The notes: generated by a model not told the origin, from the letters alone. 41,074 bases of DNA from Methylobacterium soli (GCF_008806385.1 NZ_VZZK01000044.1:1-41074); one strand, 5' to 3'. Counted from the first letter of the stretch, positions 1 to 8,694 are shown. A program made the numbers and translations.

Positions 1-117
1 GATCGCTTCCTCGACGAACAGCCGCCGGGCCGCGTCGCCGACCGGGAGCAGGTCTATCAGGCCTACTTGAAATGGCGCCAAGCCCGTCGAGCGTCGTTTG
101 GGATAGCTCGTCGCTGA
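1..117 (+). CDS. 3' end of an unidentified gene (partial)
   Basis: The first 38 codons are open from the window edge to a TGA at 115-117 and have the GC-rich codon use of the other genes. The peptide is charged and probably helical (it contains DREQVYQAYLKWRQARR). The upstream part lies outside the window, so I cannot name the family. The DNA immediately after the stop becomes clearly richer in A and T. Confidence 0.45.
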   Translation, partial: DRFLDEQPPGRVADREQVYQAYLKWRQARRASFGIARR

Positions 118-704
118 CGAATATACTGAAATTATTAGAAGTCATGGGTTGAATCTGGGCGCCTAAAATGTGTTATTTAGCGCAAATCTACAGATATTGA
201 TTGAATTCACTTGTTTATATTGAAGTTATTCCAGTGGGACTTGTTGCGCTTCGTCTTGCGGAATCTGCCGGTGCTCGGTTACGGTAGCTTTCAGTGGCGC
301 AACGCAGAGCCACGCGCTGAAGCCAAGGTTTTTGGCAGAACGAACCCATTTGTCATTTTTTGGCTTTCTAAGCCGGCTCGCGCTGATCGTTTCCAGTCTC
401 CTGGAAGAACAATCTCATTCGTTTCAGTCGCAGCTTGCGTTAGCGTCTCCCTTCGCCAGGAGCCCGGTCGTCGCGTCGCTCCGTCTTGCGTTCACTTGGG
501 GCCACTCGAGATCTTTTGGGGCGTTTCTGCTCTGGTCCTGAGAGTCTCGGCTTTATCAGCTTGATTTTCTTCGGATCTTAGACGGTGTTCCGCTATATTG
601 TGACCTGAGAATCTCCAGGCTGCTTTGACGCTGGCTGCTACTTTTCCTTTTGCGGCCCTTCGGCTAAGCCCCTCGCCACCCAGCTCCTCATCGAAGGATC
701 CGCG
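118..704. other. 587-bp intergenic region, AT-rich at its left part
   Basis: No convincing gene. About 118-260 is much richer in A/T than the rest of the window, and the composition rises gradually towards 700. A frame of 117 codons starting at 211 is open, but its product resembles no family I recognise and has no good ribosome binding site. The stretch presumably holds the promoter for the phosphohexomutase at 705. I could not pick out a convincing -35/-10 pair or a terminator. Confidence 0.5.
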
Positions 705-2207
705 ATGTTTCCCAAGCCGCACGCCTCGCTGACGCCGAACACCTTCGCGTTCGAGGAGCTGCCGCTGGTCAAGCCGACGGGCTTTCGCGAGTACGACGCG
801 CGCTGGCTGTTCCCGCAGGAGATCAACCTGATGGGCGTGCAGGCCCTCGGGCTCGGGATCGCCACGCTGGTGCACGATCTCGGCGTGCGTCCCGACATCG
901 TGACGGGCCACGATTTCCGCGCCTATTCCTCGTCGATCAAGCTTGCCCTGATCGCCGGCATGATGGCCGGCGGCCTGCGGGTGAAGGATGTCGGGCTGGC
1001 CCTGTCCCCGATGGCCTATTTCGGCCAGTTCGCCCTCGATTGCCCCTGCGTCGCGATGGTTACCGCCTCGCATAACGACAATGGCTGGACCGGCGTGAAG
1101 ATGGGCGCGAACCGGCCCATGACCTTCGGTCCCGACGAGATGGGGCGCCTGCGCGAGATCGTGCTCGGTGGCACCTACCAGTACCGGGACGGCGGCAATT
1201 ACGAATTCGTCGAGGGCTTCGCCCAGACCTACCTGGCGGACCTGAAGTCCCGGGCAAAGCCCATCACCCGCAAGCTCAAGGTGGTGGCGGCCTGCGGCAA
1301 CGGCACCGCCGGCGCCTTCGCGCCCAAGCTCCTCGAGAGCCTGGGCGTCGAGGTGATCCCGCTCGACGTCGATCCCGACTACACCTTCCCGCGCTACAAT
1401 CCGAACCCCGAGGACATGGAGATGCTCCACGCGATCGCCGCCAAGGTGAAGCAGACGGGCGCCGATGTCGGCCTCGGCTTCGACGGCGACGGCGACCGCT
1501 GCGGCGTGGTCGACAACGAGGGCGAGGAGATCTTCGCCGACAAGATCGGGGTGATGCTGGCCCGCGACCTCGGCAAGCTGCATCCGGGCGCGACCTTCGT
1601 GGTCGACGTGAAGTCGACCGGCCTCTACCACACCGATCCCGACCTGCAGGCCCAGGCGATCCGGACCGATTACTGGAAGACCGGGCATTCCTACATCAAG
1701 CGCCGCGTCAACGAACTCGGGGCGCTGGCGGGGTTCGAGAAGTCGGGCCATTTCTTCTTCAACGAGCCGATCGGGCGCGGCTACGACGACGGCCTCCTCA
1801 CGGCCATCGCGGTGATCGAGATGCTGGACCGCAATCCGGACCGCACGATGGCCGATCTCTACCGGGCGCTGCCCAAGACCTGGGGCTCGCCGACCATGTC
1901 GCCCCATTGTGCCGACGAGGTGAAATACGGCGTGGTGGAGCGGGTGACGGAGCGATTCCGGGCCATGAAGGAGGCCGGCGAGCCGGTGGCGGGCGCGCAG
2001 ATCACCGATCTTATCACGGTCAACGGCGTGCGCATCGCGACGGAGGACGGCACCTGGGGGCTGGTGCGGGCCTCCTCGAACAAGCCGGAACTCGTGGTGG
2101 TGATCGAGAGCCCCGTCTCGGAGGAGCGCCTGCACGCGATGTTCAAGGCGGTGGACGGCGTGTTGCGCGAGAATTCGGAAGTCGGCGCCTACAACCAGAC
2201 GATCTAG
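705..2207 (+). CDS. Phosphomannomutase/phosphoglucomutase
   Basis: A 500-aa alpha-D-phosphohexomutase that interconverts the 1- and 6-phosphates of glucose or mannose in the cytoplasm, feeding polysaccharide and nucleotide-sugar synthesis. The four signature loops are present in order: phosphoserine loop TASHNDNGWTGVKMG (Ser about 122), metal-binding loop DGDGDR (about 260), sugar-specificity loop GFEKSGH (about 343) and phosphate-binding loop RASSNKPE (about 455). The length is typical of the family. The ATG at 705 follows GAAGGA at suitable spacing. The phosphoserine loop has Asp-Asn where many relatives have Pro after SHN. Whether the preferred substrate is mannose or glucose cannot be read from the sequence. 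It stands alone, with a long gap upstream and a convergent gene downstream. Confidence 0.9.
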   Translation: MFPKPHASLTPNTFAFEELPLVKPTGFREYDARWLFPQEINLMGVQALGLGIATLVHDLGVRPDIVTGHDFRAYSSSIKLALIAGMMAGGLRVKDVGLALSPMAYFGQFALDCPCVAMVTASHNDNGWTGVKMGANRPMTFGPDEMGRLREIVLGGTYQYRDGGNYEFVEGFAQTYLADLKSRAKPITRKLKVVAACGNGTAGAFAPKLLESLGVEVIPLDVDPDYTFPRYNPNPEDMEMLHAIAAKVKQTGADVGLGFDGDGDRCGVVDNEGEEIFADKIGVMLARDLGKLHPGATFVVDVKSTGLYHTDPDLQAQAIRTDYWKTGHSYIKRRVNELGALAGFEKSGHFFFNEPIGRGYDDGLLTAIAVIEMLDRNPDRTMADLYRALPKTWGSPTMSPHCADEVKYGVVERVTERFRAMKEAGEPVAGAQITDLITVNGVRIATEDGTWGLVRASSNKPELVVVIESPVSEERLHAMFKAVDGVLRENSEVGAYNQTI

Positions 2208-2241
2208 CCAAAAGCCGACGAGCCAAGAGCTGACTAACCAA

Positions 2242-2255
2242 GGGCCGATCGGCCC
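2242..2255. terminator. Possible hairpin between convergent genes
   Basis: A perfect 14-nt palindrome (GGGCCGATCGGCCC) lies between the stop of the phosphohexomutase gene and the convergent secretin-domain gene. The position suits a bidirectional terminator, but there is no T-tract and the stem is short. Confidence 0.3.
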
Positions 2256-2309
2256 GGGAGGCTCGCGAGTCGGGCCGAGCTTCGGCGGCGCTTCGCCAGC
2301 GGGAGCGCC

Positions 2310-2786
2310 TCAGCGCTCGGGCCCGCTCCCGGTGGCGAGCTTGCGGCGCGAATCGGCCTGTCCGCTGACCTCGCCGAAATATTTCTGCGCGTCGCCGAGC
2401 TGGACCGAGGGCTGGCAGTTCGGCGTGCAGGAATAGGATTCCCGGTCGAGGCCGCGCTGGACCGTGATGACCGCCGCCTGGGGGGCCTCGACCCGGATCA
2501 TCGATTCGGCGAGCATCACGCCGCCGGCATCGAGGGCGATGAGGTTGGTCGAGCCGAAGCTCTTGCCCGTGAGGACCAGGACGCCGTTCTTCTGCAGCGT
2601 GACGTCGGCGATGAGCGGGTTGCCGACAATCACCGTCTGCGTGCGCTCGGGCAGCCGCATCACCTTGGCGTTGTCGACCAGCACCGTCACGATGGCGACC
2701 TCCGGCTGCGCTCGGGCGCTGCCCGTGCCGGCGAGGCCGAGGGCCAGGAGAGCGGCTGTGAGCGTGAGGCGGATCTTGCGACGCAT
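2310..2786 (-). CDS. Small secretin N-domain (CpaC-N-like) pilus protein
   Basis: A 158-aa exported protein. Residues 1-26 form a signal peptide (RRK, hydrophobic leucine/alanine stretch, ARA cleavage site). The rest matches the N-terminal domain of CpaC/RcpA secretins: LPERTQTVIVGNPLIADVT followed by VLVLTGKSFGSTNLIALDAGG. The same pattern occurs in the full cpaC of this locus (LPTDAKEVFVANPKVANAVV, VFVIGMENGTTSIFILDAAG). It lacks the secretin barrel and ends in a tail with a Cys pair (CTPNC). It lies divergently from the Flp pilin gene at the edge of the Tad locus and so is probably a periplasmic accessory of that pilus. Its exact role is unknown. Confidence 0.75.
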   Translation of the reverse strand: MRRKIRLTLTAALLALGLAGTGSARAQPEVAIVTVLVDNAKVMRLPERTQTVIVGNPLIADVTLQKNGVLVLTGKSFGSTNLIALDAGGVMLAESMIRVEAPQAAVITVQRGLDRESYSCTPNCQPSVQLGDAQKYFGEVSGQADSRRKLATGSGPER

Positions 2787-3144
2787 CGGACGGTGACTCG
2801 GACGCTTGAGGGCGTCCCCGCGGATGCCGCGCCTGCGGGCCCGCGCTCTGGGACGAGGGCGCGACGCATCCGCGCCACTCCTGTCTCCACAGACAACACC
2901 AGATTGGTGAAGGAACCGCTAAATCAGCGAAGTCTCCGGAAAGGGATGCCTGACGCCGCCTCGCTATGTCCGCGTTCTTACACTTCTTTCACCATGATCC
3001 AATCCGGTCGGCCGGTCCTGGATTTCCCGGTTCGATTTAACGCAATTTCAAGGCGCATCGGGGCAATCTCCAGCGTGTCGCCGATCGAAACATCTCGGAT
3101 CTTCGACGGTCACTACTCAAGTCGTTAGATCAAGGATCACCACC
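2787..3144. promoter_or_regulatory. Divergent control region upstream of the Flp pilin
   Basis: This 358-bp gap between the minus-strand secretin-domain gene and the plus-strand pilin gene must carry promoters in both directions. A perfect 9-bp inverted repeat, CGCGGATGC (2819-2827) with GCATCCGCG (2866-2874), lies close to the minus-strand start. The half nearer the pilin is less GC-rich, as expected for a promoter, but I could not assign a confident -35/-10 pair. AAGGA just before the ATG at 3145 is a good ribosome binding site for the pilin. No coding sequence is apparent. Confidence 0.4.
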
Positions 3145-3309
3145 ATGAAGAACGTCTTCAAGCGTTTTGCTTCCGATGAGTCCGGCGCCACCGCGATCGA
3201 GTACGGCCTGATCGCTGCGCTGATCGCCGTCGTGATCATCGCCGGCGTCTCGCAGCTCGGCACCAAGCTCAACGCGAAGTTCATCGCGATCTCTAACAAC
3301 CTGAACTGA
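3145..3309 (+). CDS. flp: Flp/Fap-type pilin (major Tad pilus subunit)
   Basis: A 54-aa class IVb prepilin. The short charged leader MKNVFKRFASDESG is followed by the cleavage and processing motif G-ATAIEYGLIAAL, with the conserved Glu and Tyr of Flp pilins, then a hydrophobic stretch (IAVVIIAGV) and a short polar tail. CpaA, encoded next, would cleave after the Gly, and CpaF with TadB/TadC would assemble it into the adhesive pilus. The ATG at 3145 is preceded by AAGGA at good spacing. A strong hairpin follows the stop at once, which would favour high pilin expression relative to the genes downstream. No second flp copy is seen in the window. Confidence 0.93.
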   Translation: MKNVFKRFASDESGATAIEYGLIAALIAVVIIAGVSQLGTKLNAKFIAISNNLN

Positions 3310-3329
3310 TCGTCCGCGAACGCGGGCTC

Positions 3330-3368
3330 GCACGAGGCGGGCGGCGGAACGCGCCGCCCACCTCGTGC
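3330..3368 (+). terminator. Strong hairpin between flp and cpaA
   Basis: GCACGAGG (3330-3337) pairs perfectly with CCTCGTGC (3361-3368), and GGGCGGCG (3339-3346) pairs perfectly with CGCCGCCC (3352-3359). Only one C/A mismatch separates the two stems, and the loop is 5 nt. There is no T-tract, so it may be a partial terminator or an mRNA-stabilising structure that raises pilin output over the downstream cpa genes. Confidence 0.7.
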
Positions 3369-3485
3369 CGCATCCCGGCCCCTCGCGCGCCGGATGCCTC
3401 CTTCTCCCGCCTTCCCCGTGAGGCGGCCAGACCCGGCCGGTTCGGCCGGGCTTCTCCTTGGCAGCGCTGGTGCGGGCACGACGTC

Positions 3486-3992
3486 ATGGCAACCCTGGGT
3501 CTCCTGATCGTCTTCCCCTTCCTGATGGCCTACGCGGCGGCCAACGACCTTCTGACGATGCTGATCCCCAACCGGATCTCTCTCGCGCTCACGGCCGCCT
3601 TCGCGGCGCTCGCCGCCACCGGCATCCTCAGTCCCGCCGAGATCGGCGCGCATCTGGGCGCGGGCGCCCTCGTCCTCGCGCTGACCTTCGGGCTGTTCGC
3701 CTCCGGGGTCATCGGCGGCGGGGACGCGAAGCTCGCGGCGGCCACCGCCCTCTGGCTCGGCTTCGACCAGCTCCTCGATTACGCGGTCGTCTCCAGCATG
3801 ATCGGAGGGGCGCTCACCCTGGCGCTTCTCGCCGCTCGTTCGCAGCCCCTGCCCTTCACGGTGGCGCGGCTGCCCTTCGCGGCCCATCTCCACGACCGCA
3901 AGACCGGAATTCCCTACGGCATCGCGCTCGCTGCGGGCGCGCTGATCGTGCTGCCGGACACGCTCCTTTGGTCGCGGGCGCTCGCCGCCTGA
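3486..3992 (+). CDS. cpaA: Prepilin peptidase CpaA (A24 family)
   Basis: A 168-aa inner-membrane aspartic protease that removes the leader of Flp prepilin. It is mostly hydrophobic with several membrane segments. Both catalytic aspartate motifs are present: Asp about 21 in AANDLLTMLIPNRIS, and the GxGD-type motif GGGDAK at about 77-82. It is short, lacking the N-methylase domain of PilD, as expected for TadV/CpaA. The ATG at 3486 has no strong ribosome binding site, but the membrane protein begins properly there. It follows the pilin hairpin and precedes cpaB by 138 bp, within the Tad operon. Confidence 0.9.
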   Translation: MATLGLLIVFPFLMAYAAANDLLTMLIPNRISLALTAAFAALAATGILSPAEIGAHLGAGALVLALTFGLFASGVIGGGDAKLAAATALWLGFDQLLDYAVVSSMIGGALTLALLAARSQPLPFTVARLPFAAHLHDRKTGIPYGIALAAGALIVLPDTLLWSRALAA

Positions 3993-4130
3993 GGGGCTGC
4001 GATGCCTGTGTCGTTCCTGGCCCGCCGCGGCCGGGGCGATAGTCAGGTCTCCTTAACCGTAATTTGACGATTCTCCTGCAAGTCTGACCGGACAGACGGC
4101 AATCCTGCCGTCGCCTCTCCCGGCCCGACG

Positions 4131-4934
4131 ATGAAACCAGCGCGTCTTGCCGTCCTCGCCATCGCCCTCGTTGCGGGCGGCGGGGCCGCATTCCTGATGA
4201 GCGGCGAGGCGCCGCCGCCGGCGCCCGTCGCCAAGGCCGAGCCGCCGCCTCCCCCCGTGCCGGTCGCCGAGGTGCTGGTCGCCGCGGCAGAGCTGCCGAT
4301 GGGGCAGACGCTGCAGGCCGCGGACCTGCGCTGGCAGAAATGGCCGGTCGACGCGGTGGCGGCGGGCTACATCACCCGGAGCACGGCGCCCAAGGGCGTC
4401 GAGGAGACCGCCGGATCGGTGATCCGCGCCTCGTTCCTGCCGGGCGAGCCGATCCGGGCGCAGAAGCTCGCGCGCCCCGGTGCGGGCTTCATGTCGGCGA
4501 TCCTGCCGTCGGGCCAGCGCGCCGTCGCGATCGTCACCGACAGCCGCGGCACCAACTCGGCCGGCGGCTTCATCCTGCCCAACGACCATGTCGACGTGAT
4601 CCGGACCTACCGCGACGAGGAGAATTCCCGCGCCTCGGGCACCGACGTGCAGGTTTCGCAGACCATCCTGCGCGACGTGCGGGTGCTGGCGGTGGGCCAG
4701 CTCATCCAGGAGAAGAACGGCACCAACGTCGTCACCGGCGAGACGGCGACGCTCGCCCTCTCGCCCTCCCAGGCCGAGACCATCACCCTCGCCCAGAAGG
4801 TCGGCGCCCTGTCGCTCGCCCTGCGCAGCCTCGCCGATTCCGGTCGCGAGCCCAAGCCGGACGAGACTCCGCAGCCGGTCGAGGCCGGCCTCACCGTTGT
4901 GCGCTTCGGCGTCTCCAAGCAGCAGACACGGTGA
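4131..4934 (+). CDS. cpaB: Flp pilus assembly protein CpaB (RcpC)
   Basis: A 267-aa periplasmic or inner-membrane Tad component. It has one N-terminal hydrophobic segment (LAVLAIALVAGGGAAFLM), a proline-rich linker, a SAF-like domain (about 40-110; VPVAEVLVAAAELPMGQTLQAADLRWQKWP) and the RcpC domain (RAVAIVTDSRGTNSAGGFILPNDHVDVI). CpaB is thought to work with the CpaC secretin in pilus extrusion. The 138-bp gap before it holds no gene. An ATG at 4934 overlaps its TGA and could couple it to cpaC. Confidence 0.9.
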   Translation: MKPARLAVLAIALVAGGGAAFLMSGEAPPPAPVAKAEPPPPPVPVAEVLVAAAELPMGQTLQAADLRWQKWPVDAVAAGYITRSTAPKGVEETAGSVIRASFLPGEPIRAQKLARPGAGFMSAILPSGQRAVAIVTDSRGTNSAGGFILPNDHVDVIRTYRDEENSRASGTDVQVSQTILRDVRVLAVGQLIQEKNGTNVVTGETATLALSPSQAETITLAQKVGALSLALRSLADSGREPKPDETPQPVEAGLTVVRFGVSKQQTR

Positions 4935-4972
4935 TGCGCCCCCGTTCCGCCGGCCCCGAAAAGGCTTCCGCC

Positions 4973-6469
4973 ATGACTTCGACCCAGCGCAACGCCGCGG
5001 CGGCCCTCGCCCTCACGGCCGCCCTCATGAGCAGCGTGCCGACGGCGCTCGCCGCCCCGGCGCGCGGGCGGGCCGATCCCACGCTCACCGCCGCTCCCGT
5101 CCTGACGGTGGGCCCGGCCGAGGCCTCGGCCTCGCGCAAACTCGAACTCACCGCCGGCCGCTCGGTCATCGTCGACCTGCCGACGGATGCCAAGGAAGTC
5201 TTCGTCGCCAACCCGAAGGTCGCCAACGCGGTGGTGCGCTCCACCCGCAAGGTCTTCGTGATCGGCATGGAGAACGGCACCACGTCGATCTTCATCCTGG
5301 ACGCGGCCGGCAACCAGATCGCCGCCCTCGACGTCACGGTCGCGCGCGACCTCAACCTGAACATCCTGCGCCAGACCCTGGTGCAGACGATCCCGAACGG
5401 ACGATTCGATATCCGGTCGAACGGCGATTCCGTGCTGCTCTCGGGCACCGTGAACTCCGCCTCGGAAGCCGCGCAGGCGGTCGACATCGCCAACGCCTTC
5501 GTGGGCCTCAACGGCACGGCCGGGACCACGCGCGGCACCGTCATCAACAACCTGACGATCCGCGACAAGGACCAGGTGATGCTGCGCGTCACCGTCGTCG
5601 AGGTGGCCCGCACGGTGCTCAAGCAGTTCGGGGTCAATCTCAGCGGCAGCTGGTCGAACCTCAACCTCGTCAACGCCGCACCCCTTTCCCTCTCGGGCGG
5701 TCAGTTCCCGAGCGGCAACCTGATCTCCGGGACCGTGACGGGCAGCGGCGGCGCCAGCCTGACCGCGACCCTGCGGGCCTTCGAGCAGGCCGGCGTGTCG
5801 CGGGTGCTGGCCGAGCCGACGCTGACGGCGATCTCCGGCGAATCGGCGAAATTCACGGCCGGCGGCGAGATCCCGGTCCCGTCGAGCCAGAGCTGCTCGC
5901 AGGCCTCGGGCCTGACCCAGCCGGTCTGCGTCGTCGGCATCACCTTCAAGTCCTACGGCGTCAGCCTCAACTTCACGCCGGTGGTGCTGGCCGAGAACCG
6001 GATCTCGGTCCGGGTCGGCACCGAGGTCAGCGAGATCGACCCCCAGAACTCGTTCAACTTCGTCGGCAGCAGTGGCCAGAGCACCGCGGTTCCGGGGCTC
6101 ACGGTGCGCCGCTCCGAGACCACGGTGGAGCTCGCCTCGGGCGCCACCATGATGACGGCGGGCCTGATCCAGCAGAAGAGCAAGGCGGCCATCAGCGGCC
6201 TGCCCGGTCTCCTCAACCTGCCGATCCTCGGCGCCCTGTTCCGCTCCCGCGACTACCAGCGCCAGGAGACGGAGCTGATGATCATGGTCACCCCCTACAT
6301 CGCCAAGGCGATGGAGGCGCGCCAGACCACCCGGCCCGATGACGGCTTCGTCGATGCGCAGGACGGCCAGGCCGTCCTCCTCGGCCGCATCAACCGCCTC
6401 TACGGCGTCGCCGGTGCGGCGCCCCTCGGTTCCGCCTATCGCGGCCGGGTCGGCTTCATCACCGACTAG
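4973..6469 (+). CDS. cpaC: Tad secretin CpaC (RcpA)
   Basis: A 498-aa outer-membrane secretin forming the channel of the Tad pilus. It has a signal peptide (AAAALALTAALMSSVPTALAAP), an N-terminal pilus assembly domain (about 50-120), a BON-like segment and the secretin domain with its signature (RVLAEPTLTAISGESAKF, then VGITFKSYGVSLNFTPVVL) and the C-terminal ELMIMVTPYI motif. I chose the ATG at 4973, which has AAAGG upstream. An in-frame ATG at 4934 overlapping the cpaB stop would add 13 residues before the signal peptide. One Cys pair lies in the gate region (QSCSQASGLTQPVC). Confidence 0.93.
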   Translation: MTSTQRNAAAALALTAALMSSVPTALAAPARGRADPTLTAAPVLTVGPAEASASRKLELTAGRSVIVDLPTDAKEVFVANPKVANAVVRSTRKVFVIGMENGTTSIFILDAAGNQIAALDVTVARDLNLNILRQTLVQTIPNGRFDIRSNGDSVLLSGTVNSASEAAQAVDIANAFVGLNGTAGTTRGTVINNLTIRDKDQVMLRVTVVEVARTVLKQFGVNLSGSWSNLNLVNAAPLSLSGGQFPSGNLISGTVTGSGGASLTATLRAFEQAGVSRVLAEPTLTAISGESAKFTAGGEIPVPSSQSCSQASGLTQPVCVVGITFKSYGVSLNFTPVVLAENRISVRVGTEVSEIDPQNSFNFVGSSGQSTAVPGLTVRRSETTVELASGATMMTAGLIQQKSKAAISGLPGLLNLPILGALFRSRDYQRQETELMIMVTPYIAKAMEARQTTRPDDGFVDAQDGQAVLLGRINRLYGVAGAAPLGSAYRGRVGFITD

Positions 6470-6558
6470 GGACGCCGAGCCCCGCCCCGAGCCTTCCCGA
6501 AACCGCCGAGATCCCGCCGCCCGGCCAGCCGCCCGATGCCGAGCGCGTGCCGCACAGG

Positions 6559-7314
6559 ATGCCCCGCACGATGACCCCGTCCGCTTCCTTCCGTCCGCCG
6601 CTGGCGCTGGTTGCCGCGACGGTGCTGGCCGCCTTCGTTGGGGCCTGCAACACCAACCGGGTCGCCACCACCGGTTCGATCGCGCCGGTCGATTACCGGG
6701 CCCGCCACCCGATCGTCCTGCTGGACGGCACCCGCAGCCTCGACGTGTTCGCGACCGGCCGCGGCCATCTCGACCCGCGCCAGGCCGCCGACCTCGACGC
6801 CTTTCTCCTCGAATACCGCCGCTACGGCCGCGGCGGCCTCGTGATCGACCTGCCGCGCGGGGTCTCGCCCGCCATCGGCGTCGCCGTCGAGCGCACCGCC
6901 GCGGCGATCCGCGGCTTAAGCGCGGAGAGCGGCGTCTCGCCCCGGGACGTGATCGCCACGGGCTACGCGGTGGCCAATCCGGCCTTGGCCTCGCCGATCC
7001 GTCTCAGCTTCCAGCGGATGGAGGCGAAGGTCACCAGCCAATGCGGGCTCTGGCCGCGCGACCTCGGCGTCAGCGACCCCGCCTACACGTTCAGCAACGA
7101 GCCGGCCTGGAATCTCGGCTGCGCCACGCAGGCGAACCTCGCCGCCTCGGTCGCCGATCCGATCGACCTCATTCGCGGCCGCCCCGAGGGCCGCATCGAC
7201 ACCGTGCGCCGCACCCAGGACATCGGCAAGCTGCGGGAAGGCAAGGATCCGTCAACCCAATGGCGGCAGGATGGGCAGACGAGCGTCAAGAGCCAGGTTG
7301 GCGGCGGCGGCTGA
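6559..7314 (+). CDS. cpaD: Tad pilus lipoprotein CpaD
   Basis: A 251-aa lipoprotein of the Tad system. The signal sequence ends in a lipobox (FVGAC) followed by a typical CpaD core: RHPIVLLDGTRSLDVF, an OmpA-like segment around SPAIGVAVERTAAAIRG, and the conserved C-terminal pattern WPRDLGVSDPAYTFSNEPAWNLGCATQANLAASVADPxDL. Starts at 6547 (GTG), 6559 (ATG) and 6571 (ATG) are all in frame. AGGA at 6556-6559 favours 6571, but I keep 6559 provisionally. CpaD is thought to pilot or stabilise the CpaC secretin. It lies between cpaC and cpaE as in other alphaproteobacterial loci. Confidence 0.88.
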   Translation: MPRTMTPSASFRPPLALVAATVLAAFVGACNTNRVATTGSIAPVDYRARHPIVLLDGTRSLDVFATGRGHLDPRQAADLDAFLLEYRRYGRGGLVIDLPRGVSPAIGVAVERTAAAIRGLSAESGVSPRDVIATGYAVANPALASPIRLSFQRMEAKVTSQCGLWPRDLGVSDPAYTFSNEPAWNLGCATQANLAASVADPIDLIRGRPEGRIDTVRRTQDIGKLREGKDPSTQWRQDGQTSVKSQVGGGG

Positions 7315-7403
7315 GCCTCTCCCCCGCGCCGCCCTCCCCCGATCCGCCCGCCCGATCTGACCGCCGCAATCGATTGATCAGGCCTCGAGCCAGAAAGCCC
7401 GCC

Positions 7404-8648
7404 ATGCCGGACCATCCCGAGACGCCAGAGCGCATCATCGCCCCGGTGCCGCGGATCACGATCCAGGCGTTCTGCGAGACCGCGGACACGGCCGGGACGA
7501 TCGAGGCGGCCGGCCAGGACCGGCGGATGCAGAAGGCCCATATCAAGGTCCAGATGGGCGGCGCCCCCGCGGCCGTGGAGGCCTACCGGCACGCGCCGAC
7601 CCCCAACGTGATCATCATCGAGACGCAGGGCGCGAAGGCGAAGCCCCTCGAATGCCTCGACGCCCTCGCGGAGGTCTGCGACCCCGGCACCAAGGTGGTG
7701 GTGGTCGGCCACGTCAACGACGTGTCGCTCTACCGCCAGTTCATCCAGCGCGGCGTCAGCGACTACCTGATGGCGCCCCTCGATTCCCTGAGCCTGATCG
7801 TCGCGATCTCGGACCTGTTCAGCGCCCCCGGCGTGAAGCCGGTCGGGCGCACCATCGCGGTGTTCGGCGCCAAGGGCGGCATCGGCGCCTCGACGGTGGC
7901 GCACAACCTCGCCTGGTCGATCGCCCGCGGCCAGGACATGTCCACCGTGATCGCGGATCTCGACATCGCCCACGGAACCGCGAGCCTGAACTTCAACCAG
8001 GACCCGCCCCAGGGGATCGCCGAGGCGGTCTTCGCCCCCGAGCGCCTCGATGCGGCGCTGGTCGAGCGCCTGCTCTCGAAATGCAGCGACAACCTGTCCC
8101 TGCTCTCGGCCCCGGCGAGCCTCGACCGGACCATCGATCTCTCGGAATCGGCCTTCGACGGGCTGATCGACCACCTGCGCGCCGCGGTGCCGTGCATCGT
8201 CCTCGACATGCCGCACCAATGGTCGGCCTGGAACAAGCGCGTCCTCGTGGCGGCCGACGAGATCGTGATCGTGGCGGGCCCCGACCTCGCGTCGCTGCGC
8301 AACGCCAAGAACCTGTTCGCGGCGCTCCAGGCCGGCCGCCCGAACGACCGGCGCCCCCGGATCGTGCTCAACTGCGTCGGCATGCCCAAGCGCCCCGAGA
8401 TCGGGGCGGCGGAATTCGCCAAGGCCCTCGAGGCGCCGCTCTTCGCCAGCATCCCGTTCGAGCCGGCCCTGTTCGGGGCGGCGGCGAATAACGGCCAGAT
8501 GATCGCCGAGCTTCAGCCCGGCGCGCGATCCTCCGAGATCTTCAGCGACCTCGCCGCCGCCCTGCTCGGCCGGACCGAGATCCGCAAGGGTCGCGGCAGC
8601 CTGCTGGAGCCCCTGCTCGCCAAGTTGGCGCGCCGGAAGGCCTCCTGA
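7404..8648 (+). CDS. cpaE: Pilus localisation/assembly ATPase CpaE (TadZ)
   Basis: A 414-aa protein with an atypical receiver-like N-terminal domain (about 20-140) and a MinD/ParA-like ATPase domain. The deviant P-loop is FGAKGGIGASTVAHN (about 154-168) and a Walker B-like stretch is STVIADLDIAHGTASLNF. CpaE/TadZ places the Tad machine at a cell pole or site. The ATG at 7404 opens the conserved part; the frame is open far upstream, but that region is cpaC and cpaD in other frames. A gap of about 90 bp separates it from cpaD. Confidence 0.9.
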   Translation: MPDHPETPERIIAPVPRITIQAFCETADTAGTIEAAGQDRRMQKAHIKVQMGGAPAAVEAYRHAPTPNVIIIETQGAKAKPLECLDALAEVCDPGTKVVVVGHVNDVSLYRQFIQRGVSDYLMAPLDSLSLIVAISDLFSAPGVKPVGRTIAVFGAKGGIGASTVAHNLAWSIARGQDMSTVIADLDIAHGTASLNFNQDPPQGIAEAVFAPERLDAALVERLLSKCSDNLSLLSAPASLDRTIDLSESAFDGLIDHLRAAVPCIVLDMPHQWSAWNKRVLVAADEIVIVAGPDLASLRNAKNLFAALQAGRPNDRRPRIVLNCVGMPKRPEIGAAEFAKALEAPLFASIPFEPALFGAAANNGQMIAELQPGARSSEIFSDLAAALLGRTEIRKGRGSLLEPLLAKLARRKAS

Positions 8649-8694
8649 GGCACGCCGGTGACCGAACCCGCCCGCAGAGCCGAGGATCGCCCCC

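Noticed and set aside
211..564. A 117-codon plus-strand frame in the AT-richer left gap
   Set aside because: No ribosome binding site, no recognisable motif and irregular codon use.
492..2135. A 547-codon minus-strand frame opposite the phosphohexomutase
   Set aside because: The plus-strand gene has all four catalytic loops, and the antisense product is His/Arg/Asp-rich with no family resemblance.
4064..4092. A sigma-70-type promoter (TTGACG) upstream of cpaB
   Set aside because: The -10 region at the right distance (ACCGGA) is too poor to support the call.
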